A stretch of DNA of 64,000 nucleotides from Bacteroidia bacterium (GTDB taxonomy: Bacteria; Bacteroidota; Bacteroidia; J057). The notes under the pieces are model-generated. The model ran no database searches, was not told where the DNA came from, and saw nothing but the letters and a program-made list of their open reading frames with translations. A program made the position numbers and the translations under genes. Shown here in pieces: positions 1 to 8,883 of this stretch; the first letter of the stretch is position 1; each line of letters begins with the position of its first letter. The stretch spans positions 248,001-312,000 of the forward strand of contig JAWPMV010000005.1 of the NCBI GenBank assembly GCA_033391075.1, given 5' to 3'.

Positions 1-780
1 GGAGAAATATCGTTTGTATCGGGGAATGGGAAGATTTCGAAGAATGAAGATCGATTCATCTTCGGCTCGTCTCAATTGATAGGCGTACACACATTGCAGA
101 CTTGCAATACACAGAAAAAGAAGATCAAGAGCTTTGGGGGCGAATGGATCATCTATTTCACTCCATACCATCAAAGCTAGTAAAGCCAAACTGATTCCTT
201 TGAGGATGATTACCTGTCTTCTTTTTCGAAACCAAATCATTTGAATCTGGATAAAACTCAAACTCTTTTTGAGTTTACCCTCCATAAAATACTGCCAGCC
301 ACTTTTGATCTCTTTTTCATTGGGTTGTTGAATGACCTTCATCATGGCCCAGGCTGAACCAGCGATCAGAAGGCTATGAATGCCCAGAATCGCCCAAATG
401 TGCCAACTTGCATAATAAACGCTATAGCCAGCTATTACCATCATATACAGCATGCCCGGTCCCATTACGCCTAGCAGCACTTTTACCATCACCAAAAAAA
501 GCTCATCATTAGGTAAGGCTCCCAATAGGTATAAAAATCGATTCTCCGGCAAGCGGATGTTTCGCCAGGTATCCGTCAGACACTTTATATAATAAAGCCC
601 GATCAGGCCAGAAACTACCCCGAAGAACAACAGGTCTTTGATCATGCCCTCAATGAAAAAAGGACTAATCAGTAAGGTGGGCGGGCGAAAAACAAAAGCC
701 AGTAAGCTCAAACAGAGAAAAAATAGCAGGAAGTTTCTCCGATAGAATTGCTGGATCAATACCTCATATACTGCTTTCAT
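1..780 (-). CDS. ABC exporter membrane subunit (partial, runs off left edge)
   Basis: The reverse strand reads open from an ATG at 780 through base 1, 260 codons without a stop, so the C-terminus lies outside the window. The protein begins MKAVYEVLIQQFYRRNFLLF and has several hydrophobic stretches, consistent with a multi-spanning inner-membrane protein. Its start overlaps the end of the ABC ATPase gene by 17 bases, the usual arrangement for an ATPase and its permease translated together. I infer the permease half of an ABC exporter from this linkage; the residues alone identify no family, and the substrate is unknown. Confidence 0.7.
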   Translation of the reverse strand, partial: MKAVYEVLIQQFYRRNFLLFFLCLSLLAFVFRPPTLLISPFFIEGMIKDLLFFGVVSGLIGLYYIKCLTDTWRNIRLPENRFLYLLGALPNDELFLVMVKVLLGVMGPGMLYMMVIAGYSVYYASWHIWAILGIHSLLIAGSAWAMMKVIQQPNEKEIKSGWQYFMEGKLKKSLSFIQIQMIWFRKRRQVIILKGISLALLALMVWSEIDDPFAPKALDLLFLCIASLQCVYAYQLRRAEDESIFILRNLPIPRYKRYFS

Positions 781-1411
781 ATTGCAACAATTTTTGGTCG
801 TGAATCCGAAAGAATAATTCTATTGGAATATCGAGTTCAGAAATATCCTGATGGGTCGCCAGCATAATGCTCGAACCTTTCGCTCTATATAATAAGATAA
901 GTCGCTTCAAGGCTTCCTGCGAAACCTGGTCCAGCGTATTGAGAGGTTCATCCAGCAATATAAGTGAAGGACTCCCCAAAAAGGCCAACAACAGAGCCAA
1001 CTTCTTCTTCATACCGGATGAATAGGAGCCAATTTTATGTTCGAGGTAATCCGTGATTCCCAGAGCGGATTTGATTTCGTCCAATTCTTCCTGCGTCCCG
1101 GATTTTAGTTTCATAAACATCTCCACCAAATAGCTGCCGGTCAGGAATTCAGGAAAAAGAGGTTCTGCTTCGCAATAACTTACACGTCTACGATGCTCTT
1201 TGCGATCTTTCTGCAGATCGATTTCATCCATGAGTCTGATTTTTCCTTCGAAAGGGATCAAGCCCGATAATACTTTGAGCAGGGTACTTTTGCCGGAACC
1301 ATTGGGGCCTTGAAGGAGATGCAAGCCCTCAGGAATCTCCACCTGGTCTATTTCCAGGATGATGTGATATCCGTAGCGTTTAATAAATGAATCGAAGCGA
1401 AGCAGTGTCAT
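764..1411 (-). CDS. ABC transporter ATP-binding protein
   Basis: 215-residue nucleotide-binding subunit. Visible motifs in order: Walker A GPNGSGKST near residues 36-44, a signature region SSGMKKKLAL near 131-140, Walker B with catalytic Glu in LILLDEP near 150, and an H-loop histidine in ATHQ near 187. The length is typical of a minimal single-domain exporter ATPase. It precedes the permease gene at 780 in the same minus-strand unit and overlaps it. It is divergent from hypB, with about 130 bases between the starts, so it is probably not part of the hydrogenase locus. Substrate unknown. Confidence 0.9.
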   Translation of the reverse strand: MTLLRFDSFIKRYGYHIILEIDQVEIPEGLHLLQGPNGSGKSTLLKVLSGLIPFEGKIRLMDEIDLQKDRKEHRRRVSYCEAEPLFPEFLTGSYLVEMFMKLKSGTQEELDEIKSALGITDYLEHKIGSYSSGMKKKLALLLAFLGSPSLILLDEPLNTLDQVSQEALKRLILLYRAKGSSIMLATHQDISELDIPIELFFRIHDQKLLQYESSI

Positions 1412-1465
1412 GCCCCATATGTCGGAGGCTAATTGGATTTATTACAGAAGCGCTTGTCCCCTTTC

Positions 1466-1481
1466 TAGAAAATATTTTCTA
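1466..1481. promoter_or_regulatory. Palindromic operator upstream of hypB
   Basis: A perfect 16-base palindrome TAGAAAATATTTTCTA lies between the divergent ABC ATPase gene and hypB. The same motif recurs upstream of hypC (4544-4561) and hupS (13077-13094). I infer that it is the binding site of one or both TetR-family proteins encoded in the cluster. Confidence 0.75.
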
Positions 1482-1518
1482 AACCCTTCAATTCCTTCTT
1501 TTTCTCAAACAGCTCTCT

Positions 1519-1525
1519 TATTTTG
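1519..1525 (+). promoter_or_regulatory. Putative -7 element of the hypB promoter
   Basis: TATTTTG resembles the Bacteroidota -7 box TAnnTTTG but is one base shorter. It starts 45.5 bases after the centre of the palindrome at 1466-1481, the same spacing as TACTTTG upstream of hypC. A TTCCTTCTTTTT block (1492-1503) lies between, also shared with hypC. Confidence 0.45.
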
Positions 1526-1542
1526 ATAAAAAGATTAAAAAT

Positions 1543-2253
1543 ATGGTCTCCAAATCCAATCGTGCCGCCCGAGGAACTGTACAATGCGACAATACTACTA
1601 TGCATTTGCTCAAAGCCAATGACTTTGTAGCTGAAAGCATTCGCAAAAAAATGGAGGAAGAAAATATCCTCCTCATCAACATTGTTTCTTCCCCGGGAAG
1701 CGGTAAAACCACGCTGCTTCAAGAAACTGCTAAGCGAATCGGAGATAAGGTAAAAATGAAAATTCTGGTTGGGGATTTAGAAACGGAACGGGATGCAGAA
1801 AGACTCAAAGAAGTGGGAGCTGATGCCATGCAAATCGTGACGGGTGGAATTTGCCATTTGGAGGCCCAAATGATTTGGCAGGGGATGGAGCAAATCGACA
1901 TTAAAGGTATTGACATCCTCATTATCGAAAATGTAGGAAATCTTGTATGTCCAGCCTCTTTTGATTTAGGAGAAGATTATAGGGTAACCCTGATAGCAAC
2001 TACTGAGGGAGATGACAAGCCCAAGAAATATCCAAAAATGTTCCTGACCAGTGATATGATGCTGGTTTCAAAGTCTGATCTTTTGCCCTATTTGCCGTTT
2101 GAGGTGGATGCTGTGGTAAAGGATGCCAGAGACATCAATCATGAATTGGAATATCTGCCTATTAGCAGTTTGAATGGAGAAGGTATGGATGAATGGTGCG
2201 ATTGGTTGCTGGAGAAAGTAGCCGAGAAAAAAGCTCAAAAGATTGCGCTTTAA
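1543..2253 (+). CDS. hypB: Hydrogenase nickel-incorporation GTPase HypB
   Basis: 236-residue SIMIBI-class GTPase that, with HypA, delivers nickel to the hydrogenase large subunit precursor. Seen: P-loop SSPGSGKTT at 49-57, metal-site residues Cys104-His105 and Cys136 (ENVGNLVCP at 129-137), and a base-recognition SKSD at 176-179. There is no His-rich N-terminal nickel store. The start at 1543 keeps the family N-terminal helix; an internal Met (residue 20) is possible but would shorten it. It is the first gene of the hydrogenase cluster, 6 bases before hypF, behind a palindromic operator. Confidence 0.95.
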   Translation: MVSKSNRAARGTVQCDNTTMHLLKANDFVAESIRKKMEEENILLINIVSSPGSGKTTLLQETAKRIGDKVKMKILVGDLETERDAERLKEVGADAMQIVTGGICHLEAQMIWQGMEQIDIKGIDILIIENVGNLVCPASFDLGEDYRVTLIATTEGDDKPKKYPKMFLTSDMMLVSKSDLLPYLPFEVDAVVKDARDINHELEYLPISSLNGEGMDEWCDWLLEKVAEKKAQKIAL

Positions 2254-2259
2254 GGCAGC

Positions 2260-4512
2260 ATGAAAAGCTGGCAAATTCGATTTAAAGGGATTGTTCAGGG
2301 CGTTGGCTTTCGGCCTTTCGTCTACAAACTTGCCAAAAAATACCAGCTTCCAGGAGAAGTCAGCAATGGACCCTCAGGCGTTAGAATTGCCTTTAATTCG
2401 GATGAAGTCACAGCTAAAGCTTTCTTTGCTCATTTACAAAAGAATGCTCCACGTCTCTCCCATATTTCCTTTCAAGAACTTGTAGAAATCCCCTCTCATA
2501 GCTATGTGGATTTCCAAATAGTAGCCAGCCAGCGGGAAGGAGAAAAAGACTTACTCTTTACCCCTGATTTTGGTATTTGTGAAAACTGCAGAGAAGAAAT
2601 AGCTGATCCAACAAATCGCAGGTATGGCTATGCCTTCACCACCTGTACCCTTTGTGGTCCACGCTATTCGATAATCCAAGACTTACCTTATGATCGGGAA
2701 TTGACGGCCATGCATGTTTTTGAGATGTGCGAAAGCTGCCAAAAAGAATATGAGCTCCCCACGGATAGACGCTATTACTCTCAAAGCAATTCCTGTTCAA
2801 CTTGTGGGATAAGTTTGCGCCTTTGGGATACTAAAGGTCCCCGCTCTTTTCCCTCTGAATCCTCACTCATTTCTCAAGTTATTGAAGAATGGAATAATGG
2901 GAAAATCATTGCTATAAAAGGAATTGGTGGCTATTTGCTAAGCTGCGATGCTACCCAAGGATCAGTTATTCAAAAACTACGAGAAAAAAAGCATCGCCCA
3001 GGAAAACCTTTGGCTCTCATGTACCCCAGCTGGAAAGAATTGGGAGACTATGATTTCTCCTGGGAGGAGCAAGCAGAACTTCTCACTTCGGTATCGCCTA
3101 TCCTTTTACTCCGTAAAGGTCCTTCCTATGATTTACCTAAAGAAATAGCGCCTGGATTGGATTCAGTCGGGATCATGTTTCCCTATACCCCTTTATATCA
3201 AATACTACTAAGCGCTTTTCAAAAACCCATAGTTGCGACAAGTGCCAATATTAGCAATTCTCCCATCATTTATGAATCTGATAAGCGGGAAGAACTCTTT
3301 CAAATTGCTGATCTGATTCTGGACAATGATAGAGAGATCCTCACTCCTCAGGACGATTCTGTTATTCGACATAGCAAGTTTTTCAAACAGCGAATCATTA
3401 TCCGAAGATCACGGGGACTAGCTCCCACTTTATTTCATAAGGAAGAAGAAAAGAAGGTATCCTATCTGGCTTGCGGAGCAGATATGAAATCCAGTCTTGC
3501 CCTTCGCCACAGGGGCAAATACTACATCAGTCAATATCTCGGAGATTTGGGGCATTTTGATACAGAATATTCTTTTCGGAAAGTCCTTACACACTTTGAA
3601 AATATCTTAAAGCCTGACATACAACACATTTTCCACGATTTACATCCCAACTATGCCAGTAGTAGAATATCCGAAGAGCTGGCTGGTCAGAAACAGTTGC
3701 CTCAAACCGCCTTTCAGCATCATAAGGCTCATTTCGCTGCCATCATGGGAGAGCACAGCTTACAAAAATCCAGGGAACCCATTTTGGGTATCATTTGGGA
3801 TGGAACCGGTTATGGAGAAGATGGACATATATGGGGAGGAGAAGCCTTCATATACCAGGACAAAGAAATCAAACGACGGGCACATTTAGCCTATTATCCG
3901 AGTTTAGGAGGAGATAAATTTGCTAAAGAACCAAGAATGGCCCTCTTTTCTCTTTTACCCAGTCATGAAAAGGTTCGTAAAAAGTTCTCCACCTCTGAAT
4001 TAAAAGTCTACGACAAACTCCATGCTAATACCCGAATCAAATGCAGTAGCATGGGGAGGGTTTTTGATGCAGTGGCTTCTTTATTAGGTATCTGCGATAA
4101 ACAGGTTTATGAAGCCGAGGCAGCCATGAAATTGGAAGCTCTGGCAACGGATTATTTTGGTAATAGTCTCGCTTTTGGGGAACATTATGAAATCCCTTTA
4201 ACTCAGGAGGGGTTTTTGATTAGGCCTATGTTCGAAGAGATGTTGGCAGAAAAAGAAGTAGGAAAACCAAAGGGTAAAATTGCTGCAAAGTTTCACAACA
4301 GCCTGGTTCGATTAGTGGAAGAAATAGCCAGAAAAGAAGAGATCCGTAAAATCGCCTTCAGCGGCGGTGTATTTCAAAATGCTTTATTACTTGACTTATG
4401 TATGGATCGGATGGGCAAAGCCTTTGACTTATATTTCCACAAGCAACTTAGTCCTAATGACGAAAACATCGCTTATGGACAGCTTATATTAGCTGATTTG
4501 TTTAAGGTCTAA
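2260..4512 (+). CDS. hypF: Carbamoyltransferase HypF
   Basis: 750 residues, the full family length. HypF makes carbamoyl-adenylate from carbamoyl phosphate and ATP and transfers the carbamoyl group to the C-terminal Cys of HypE, the first step toward the active-site cyanides. Domains in order: acylphosphatase-like (VQGVGFRPFVYKLA at the N-terminus), two zinc fingers (Cys107/110 with 129/132, Cys157/160 with 179/182), a YrdC-like domain in the middle (KHRPGKPLALM), and a Kae1-like domain with HHKAH at 487-491. Six bases after hypB, so co-transcribed. No anomalies. Confidence 0.96.
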   Translation: MKSWQIRFKGIVQGVGFRPFVYKLAKKYQLPGEVSNGPSGVRIAFNSDEVTAKAFFAHLQKNAPRLSHISFQELVEIPSHSYVDFQIVASQREGEKDLLFTPDFGICENCREEIADPTNRRYGYAFTTCTLCGPRYSIIQDLPYDRELTAMHVFEMCESCQKEYELPTDRRYYSQSNSCSTCGISLRLWDTKGPRSFPSESSLISQVIEEWNNGKIIAIKGIGGYLLSCDATQGSVIQKLREKKHRPGKPLALMYPSWKELGDYDFSWEEQAELLTSVSPILLLRKGPSYDLPKEIAPGLDSVGIMFPYTPLYQILLSAFQKPIVATSANISNSPIIYESDKREELFQIADLILDNDREILTPQDDSVIRHSKFFKQRIIIRRSRGLAPTLFHKEEEKKVSYLACGADMKSSLALRHRGKYYISQYLGDLGHFDTEYSFRKVLTHFENILKPDIQHIFHDLHPNYASSRISEELAGQKQLPQTAFQHHKAHFAAIMGEHSLQKSREPILGIIWDGTGYGEDGHIWGGEAFIYQDKEIKRRAHLAYYPSLGGDKFAKEPRMALFSLLPSHEKVRKKFSTSELKVYDKLHANTRIKCSSMGRVFDAVASLLGICDKQVYEAEAAMKLEALATDYFGNSLAFGEHYEIPLTQEGFLIRPMFEEMLAEKEVGKPKGKIAAKFHNSLVRLVEEIARKEEIRKIAFSGGVFQNALLLDLCMDRMGKAFDLYFHKQLSPNDENIAYGQLILADLFKV

Positions 4513-4543
4513 GTCCGCTTTTCAGGCAGGACTTAAACAAAAA

Positions 4544-4561
4544 TTAGAAAATAATTTCTAA
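4544..4561. promoter_or_regulatory. Palindromic operator upstream of hypC
   Basis: TTAGAAAATAATTTCTAA is an 18-base inverted repeat with 7-base arms TTAGAAA/TTTCTAA around ATAA. It is the second copy of the operator found at 1466 and 13077. It implies a second promoter inside the hyp gene row, between hypF and hypC. Confidence 0.75.
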
Positions 4562-4597
4562 ACTTCTCATTTCCTTCTTTTTGCCATTTCCTTCCAC

Positions 4598-4604
4598 TAC
4601 TTTG
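4598..4604 (+). promoter_or_regulatory. Putative -7 element of the hypC promoter
   Basis: TACTTTG is close to the Bacteroidota -7 box and begins 45.5 bases downstream of the operator centre, the same distance as at hypB. A shared TTCCTTCTTTTT block (4571-4582) sits in between. Start of transcription is not known. Confidence 0.45.
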
Positions 4605-4653
4605 TATAAACTGCCTCAATCAAGCAGGTATAAAAACGACAATTTCTACTACT

Positions 4654-4947
4654 ATGTGCTTAGCCATACCCGGAAAGATCAAATCCATTGAATCCCAATA
4701 TGACGGCCTTGTACGCATGGCCAAAGTCTCCTTTGGAGGAATAATTAAAGAAGCCAGTTTAGAAATGGTCCCCACTGCTAAGGTGGGTGATTATGTACTG
4801 GTGCATGTGGGAGTAGCGATCAGCATTGTCAAAGAGGAGGAAGCCAAAAAGACCTTTACCTATCTGGAACAGATTGGGGAGCTCGAGGAATTGGGCATGA
4901 TAAAACAGCAGCTCCCGGATCCTTCACAGTATAAAGATGCCACATGA
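4654..4947 (+). CDS. hypC: Hydrogenase assembly chaperone HypC/HupF
   Basis: 97-residue OB-fold chaperone beginning MCLAIPGKI; after Met removal the N-terminal Cys2 binds iron. HypC works with HypD to carry the Fe(CN)2CO unit to the large-subunit precursor. It is slightly longer than typical HypC (75-90 residues) because of an acidic, Gln-rich tail. The stop overlaps the hypD start (ATGA at 4944-4947), so translation is coupled. A dedicated palindrome and -7-like box precede it. Confidence 0.95.
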   Translation: MCLAIPGKIKSIESQYDGLVRMAKVSFGGIIKEASLEMVPTAKVGDYVLVHVGVAISIVKEEEAKKTFTYLEQIGELEELGMIKQQLPDPSQYKDAT

Positions 4948-6056
4948 AATACTTATCCGAATATAGAGACCCGGAATTAGCCCGGCAATACCTCGAAGAG
5001 ATCAAAAAAACTGTAACGCGGCCCTGGACCATCATGGAGGTATGTGGTGGTCAAACCCACAGTTTGGTTAAGCATGGTATCCTCGATGTCCTTCCTCCAG
5101 AAGTTCAAATGGTGCATGGCCCGGGTTGCCCAGTTTGCGTGACTCCGGTCAGCCTGATAGACAAGGCGATCTTCTTGGCTGAGGAAAAAAATGTCATTCT
5201 CTGCTCTTTTGGCGATATGATACGTGTGCCTGGATCAAAAAAGAGTCTTTTGGAATCCAAAGCAGAAGGGGCAGATATTCGCATTTTATATTCTCCTTTG
5301 GAAGCCGTTAAGATTGCGGAGAATAATCCCGATCGGGAAGTAGTCTTTTTTGCTGTCGGTTTTGAAACTACCGCTCCCGCCAATGCCCTCTCGGTTTTGA
5401 CAGCCGAAAGAAAAGGCATCACTAACTATTCTATCCTGGCCTCTCATGTCCTGGTTCCACCTGCGATTGAAGCTGTGATGGAAGATGAAGAAAGCAGCAT
5501 TCAGGCATTTCTCGCTGCAGGACATGTTTGCACCATTATGGGGACCCTGGAATACTACCCCCTCGTAGAGCGTTTCAATATCCCTATGGTTATTTCAGGC
5601 TTTGAGCCCGTTGATCTTTTGCAAGGAATTTTGATGACGATTCGCCAACTGGAAAAAGGAGAAGCAAAAGTTGAAAATCAATATGCCAGAATTGTCGAAG
5701 AAAAAGGAAACCTAATCGCACAGGATACCATTTACAAGGTATTTGAGGTGAGCGATCGCCTTTGGAGAGGTATGGAAGTTATTCCCATGAGTGGATATGA
5801 GGTAAAGGATGCCTATGCGGCCTATGATGCCAAGCGGAAATTTAATGTCAATATCGAAGAAGCCCCTGAACATGAAGCCTGTATCGCAGGTGAAATCATG
5901 AAAGGCATCAAAAAACCGCACGACTGTCCAGAATTTGGGAAAGGCTGTACTCCGCAAATGCCCCTGGGTGCACCCATGGTGAGTTCAGAAGGATCCTGTG
6001 CGGCCTATTACAATTTTTCCAACCTTGTAAACGAATTGGAGCGGGAGAAAATATGA
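4944..6056 (+). CDS. hypD: Hydrogenase maturation Fe-S protein HypD
   Basis: 370 residues, the family length. HypD is the [4Fe-4S] scaffold on which Fe(CN)2CO is assembled with HypC and HypE. Seen: MEVCGGQTH near 31-39, GPGCPVC near 59-66, CSFGDMIRVPGS near 87-98, and the C-terminal cluster cysteines in GKGCTPQMPLG and SSEGSCAAYY. It overlaps hypC upstream and hypX downstream by four bases each (ATGA). No missing key residues. Confidence 0.96.
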   Translation: MKYLSEYRDPELARQYLEEIKKTVTRPWTIMEVCGGQTHSLVKHGILDVLPPEVQMVHGPGCPVCVTPVSLIDKAIFLAEEKNVILCSFGDMIRVPGSKKSLLESKAEGADIRILYSPLEAVKIAENNPDREVVFFAVGFETTAPANALSVLTAERKGITNYSILASHVLVPPAIEAVMEDEESSIQAFLAAGHVCTIMGTLEYYPLVERFNIPMVISGFEPVDLLQGILMTIRQLEKGEAKVENQYARIVEEKGNLIAQDTIYKVFEVSDRLWRGMEVIPMSGYEVKDAYAAYDAKRKFNVNIEEAPEHEACIAGEIMKGIKKPHDCPEFGKGCTPQMPLGAPMVSSEGSCAAYYNFSNLVNELEREKI

Positions 6057-7792
6057 AAATTCTCTTCCTGACATCTTCTTTCAATAGCATGGCCCAGAGG
6101 CTCTGGATCGAACTGGATCGTTTGGATCACCAGGTCAGGGTTCATGTAGTTCAGGAAGAAGTATCCATGGAGGTAGCGGTTGAAGATTTTCAACCCGAAT
6201 TGATCATTGCTCCCTATTTAAGATCAAAAATTCCCAGTCGGATTTGGAAGAATTACCTGACCTGGATTGTCCATCCGGGTCCCCCCGGAGATCGGGGAGC
6301 TTCTTCTTTAGATTGGGCCATAATACAGGAAAAAGAGAGTTGGGGAACTTGCATCCTGGAGGCAGCAGAAAAAATGGATAGCGGAGGCATCTGGGGCTAT
6401 GCCACTTTCAAGATGAGAGCAGGAAGCAAGGCCTCTATTTACCGTCAGGAAAGTACACAAGCAAGTGTAAAAGCCTTAAAACAGGCACTCGAGCATCTGA
6501 AACTACCTGACTTTCGCCCTTTTCGGCCGGAAGAAATACAAGACTCTCCCAAAGGCAAATGGAATCCCAAATGCAAGCAAAAGGATTATGCTATCGACTG
6601 GAACCTATCTGCTGAAGTCCTATTGAAGAAGTTTTGGGCAGCGGATAGTGAACCAGGTGTATCTATTGAATTGAAAGGGCAGCAATACTTTGCCTATGGG
6701 GCTCATTTAGAGGAAAGGTTAACTGGTAAAGCAGGTGAAATTATAGCGAAAAGACATGAGGCGATTTGCATTGCTTGTGGCGAAAAAGCCCTCTGGATTA
6801 CACATCTCAAAAAGGATGCTTCTAATTCCCTCAAATTAGCTGCAAGTAAATCACTGGGAGAGCTCGCCGATCATATTCTCCTTGATGAATTAGATCCTTT
6901 TAGCGCCATATCCTATGAAAGCTTCCGAGAAATTCAGTACACCCAGAAAGGAAAAGCTGGCTATATCAGTTTTGACTTCTACAATGGAGCCATGAATAGC
7001 GATCAGTGCCGGAGGCTGAAAGATTGCATTCAGCAAGCAAAGCAAAGAGATATACAGATTCTGGTGCTGATGGGAGGAAGTGATCTTTGGTCCAACGGCA
7101 TTCACCTCAATGAAATTGAAGCTTCTCAAAATCCAGAAGATGCCTCATGGGAAAATATTCTTGCCATTGATGACCTCATTCAAGAAATCATCCTGAGTCC
7201 GGATCAGTATATCATTTCTGCTATGCGTGGCAATGCTGGAGCAGGAGGAGTACCTATGGCACTTGCCGCAGACAAAATTTTCGCCCGAGAAGGAATCGTT
7301 CTCAATCCCCATACACGACAAATGGGATTATTCGGATCAGAATATTGGACCTATCTATTACCCAAAAGGATAGGGACCGAGAAAGCCACAAGATTTACGG
7401 AAGAATGCTTACCCTGGGGAACCGCAGTTGCCAAAGAAATCGGCTTGATCGATGATGTTTTCGGAGAGGATCAGATAAGCTTCGAAACTGAATTGGATGA
7501 AAGGGTTCAAAAACTGGCTGCTCTCCCCTATTTCGACAAGCTTCTCCTCGCCAAGAAATTACAAAGGAGGAAAGACGAGCGTGTCAAGCCTTTAGAATCC
7601 TACCGAAAAGAGGAGCTGGAGCATATGTGGAAGAATTTTTATGAGAATAATTGGGGATATAAAGAAAAAAGGCAGGCTTTCGTCTATAAAATTCCGATCG
7701 CCTTAGCACAGCATAGTCAAAGAGATTGGTACAGCAGCAGACGCAAAATTTACCGCAGAAGAAAGTGGGAAAGTATTAGCTACAAAGAATAA
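6053..7792 (+). CDS. hypX: HypX, CO-ligand-forming hydrogenase maturation protein
   Basis: 579-residue two-domain protein. The N-terminal half is formyltransferase-like, with HPGPPGDRG at 74-82. The C-terminal half is enoyl-CoA-hydratase-like, with the oxyanion-hole region GNAGAGG near 393-399 and a following LNPHTRQMGLFG segment. In the known family it releases the active-site CO from a formyl group of formyl-tetrahydrofolate via formyl-CoA and is used for maturation under oxygen. It overlaps hypD by four bases and precedes hypE by eight. Its presence implies the enzyme is made under oxic conditions. Confidence 0.93.
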   Translation: MKILFLTSSFNSMAQRLWIELDRLDHQVRVHVVQEEVSMEVAVEDFQPELIIAPYLRSKIPSRIWKNYLTWIVHPGPPGDRGASSLDWAIIQEKESWGTCILEAAEKMDSGGIWGYATFKMRAGSKASIYRQESTQASVKALKQALEHLKLPDFRPFRPEEIQDSPKGKWNPKCKQKDYAIDWNLSAEVLLKKFWAADSEPGVSIELKGQQYFAYGAHLEERLTGKAGEIIAKRHEAICIACGEKALWITHLKKDASNSLKLAASKSLGELADHILLDELDPFSAISYESFREIQYTQKGKAGYISFDFYNGAMNSDQCRRLKDCIQQAKQRDIQILVLMGGSDLWSNGIHLNEIEASQNPEDASWENILAIDDLIQEIILSPDQYIISAMRGNAGAGGVPMALAADKIFAREGIVLNPHTRQMGLFGSEYWTYLLPKRIGTEKATRFTEECLPWGTAVAKEIGLIDDVFGEDQISFETELDERVQKLAALPYFDKLLLAKKLQRRKDERVKPLESYRKEELEHMWKNFYENNWGYKEKRQAFVYKIPIALAQHSQRDWYSSRRKIYRRRKWESISYKE

Positions 7793-7800
7793 GCAGAGAT

Positions 7801-8871
7801 ATGGAAATAGCTCCTAAGAATAAAAAAGCCAAAATGAGGCTGCAGTGTCCCATGCCGAAGTTAACCTTCGACAAAATCACTTTGGGTCATGGCAGCGGAG
7901 GGAAATTGACACATCAATTGCTCGAATCGGGAGTTTTTGACATCCTCAGCAATCCCATTTTGGACAAGCAGCATGACGGAGCCATCATAGAGATGAGCGG
8001 AAAGATTGCCATGAGTACGGATAGCTTTGTGATTTCTCCTGTCTTTTTTCCGGGAGGAAATATCGGGGACCTGGCTGTAAATGGAACAGTCAATGATCTT
8101 GCTATGTGTGGAGCCAAACCCAGATACCTCTCGCTTAGCTTTATTTTGGAAGAAGGACTTAGCATGGAGGAATTTTGGGATATCCTTCTTTCTATAAAAC
8201 TGGCAGCAGAAATGGCTGATGTCCAGATCATCACAGGGGATACTAAGGTAGTTGAAAGGGGAAAAGGAGATAAGATTTTCATCAATACGACCGGAATCGG
8301 AGAACTTCTTCCCGGTGCGGATATTTCCGTTGAGCGCATTTCAGCTGGCGATAAAGTTCTGATCAGCGGGCAATTGGCTGCACACGGAATAGCCATTATG
8401 TCTCTACGTGAAGGACTGGAATTTGAAAGTGATATAGAAACGGATAGCTGTAATCTCAACCACATCATAGCAGCTTTAGTCGAAAACTTTGGGACAGACA
8501 TTAAGCTTCTTCGCGACCCTACCCGAGGAGGCTTGGGCACAGTTCTCAATGAAGTGGCCAAAGGAGCCAATCAGGGAATTCGTATTGAGGAAGGTAAACT
8601 ACCCGTCGATATGCAGGTAAAAGGAGCCTGTGAACTTTTGGGCCTAGATCCCCTCTATGTAGCTAATGAAGGCTTATTTATGGCTGTCGTTTCTCCTCAC
8701 ATTGCCGATGAGGCTTTGGAACTGATCCGCAGTTTTGAATACGGAACTCATGCATGCGAAATCGGAGAAGTTATTGAAGAGCACCCAAAACAAGTCGTCC
8801 TGCATAGTGGTATAGGAGGCAAGCGAGTGATTCATATGTTAGTGGGAGAACAGTTACCCAGAATTTGTTAA
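7801..8871 (+). CDS. hypE: Hydrogenase maturation protein HypE
   Basis: 356 residues, PurM/SelD-like fold. HypE dehydrates the thiocarbamate on its C-terminal Cys to thiocyanate and donates cyanide to the iron. The required C-terminal Cys is present in PRIC at 353-356. Other landmarks: GHGSGGKLTHQL near the N-terminus, DTKVVERGKGD in the middle, and RDPTRGGLGTVLNEVA. The N-terminus extends about 20 residues beyond the usual start; Met12 or Met18 could be used instead. Confidence 0.95.
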   Translation: MEIAPKNKKAKMRLQCPMPKLTFDKITLGHGSGGKLTHQLLESGVFDILSNPILDKQHDGAIIEMSGKIAMSTDSFVISPVFFPGGNIGDLAVNGTVNDLAMCGAKPRYLSLSFILEEGLSMEEFWDILLSIKLAAEMADVQIITGDTKVVERGKGDKIFINTTGIGELLPGADISVERISAGDKVLISGQLAAHGIAIMSLREGLEFESDIETDSCNLNHIIAALVENFGTDIKLLRDPTRGGLGTVLNEVAKGANQGIRIEEGKLPVDMQVKGACELLGLDPLYVANEGLFMAVVSPHIADEALELIRSFEYGTHACEIGEVIEEHPKQVVLHSGIGGKRVIHMLVGEQLPRIC

Positions 8872-8883
8872 GCAAAGATTAGT

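Noticed and set aside
5105-5422. Minus-strand 105-codon open stretch inside hypD
   Set aside because: It is antisense to a highly conserved gene and has no features of its own; many similar stretches occur across the window and were dropped.
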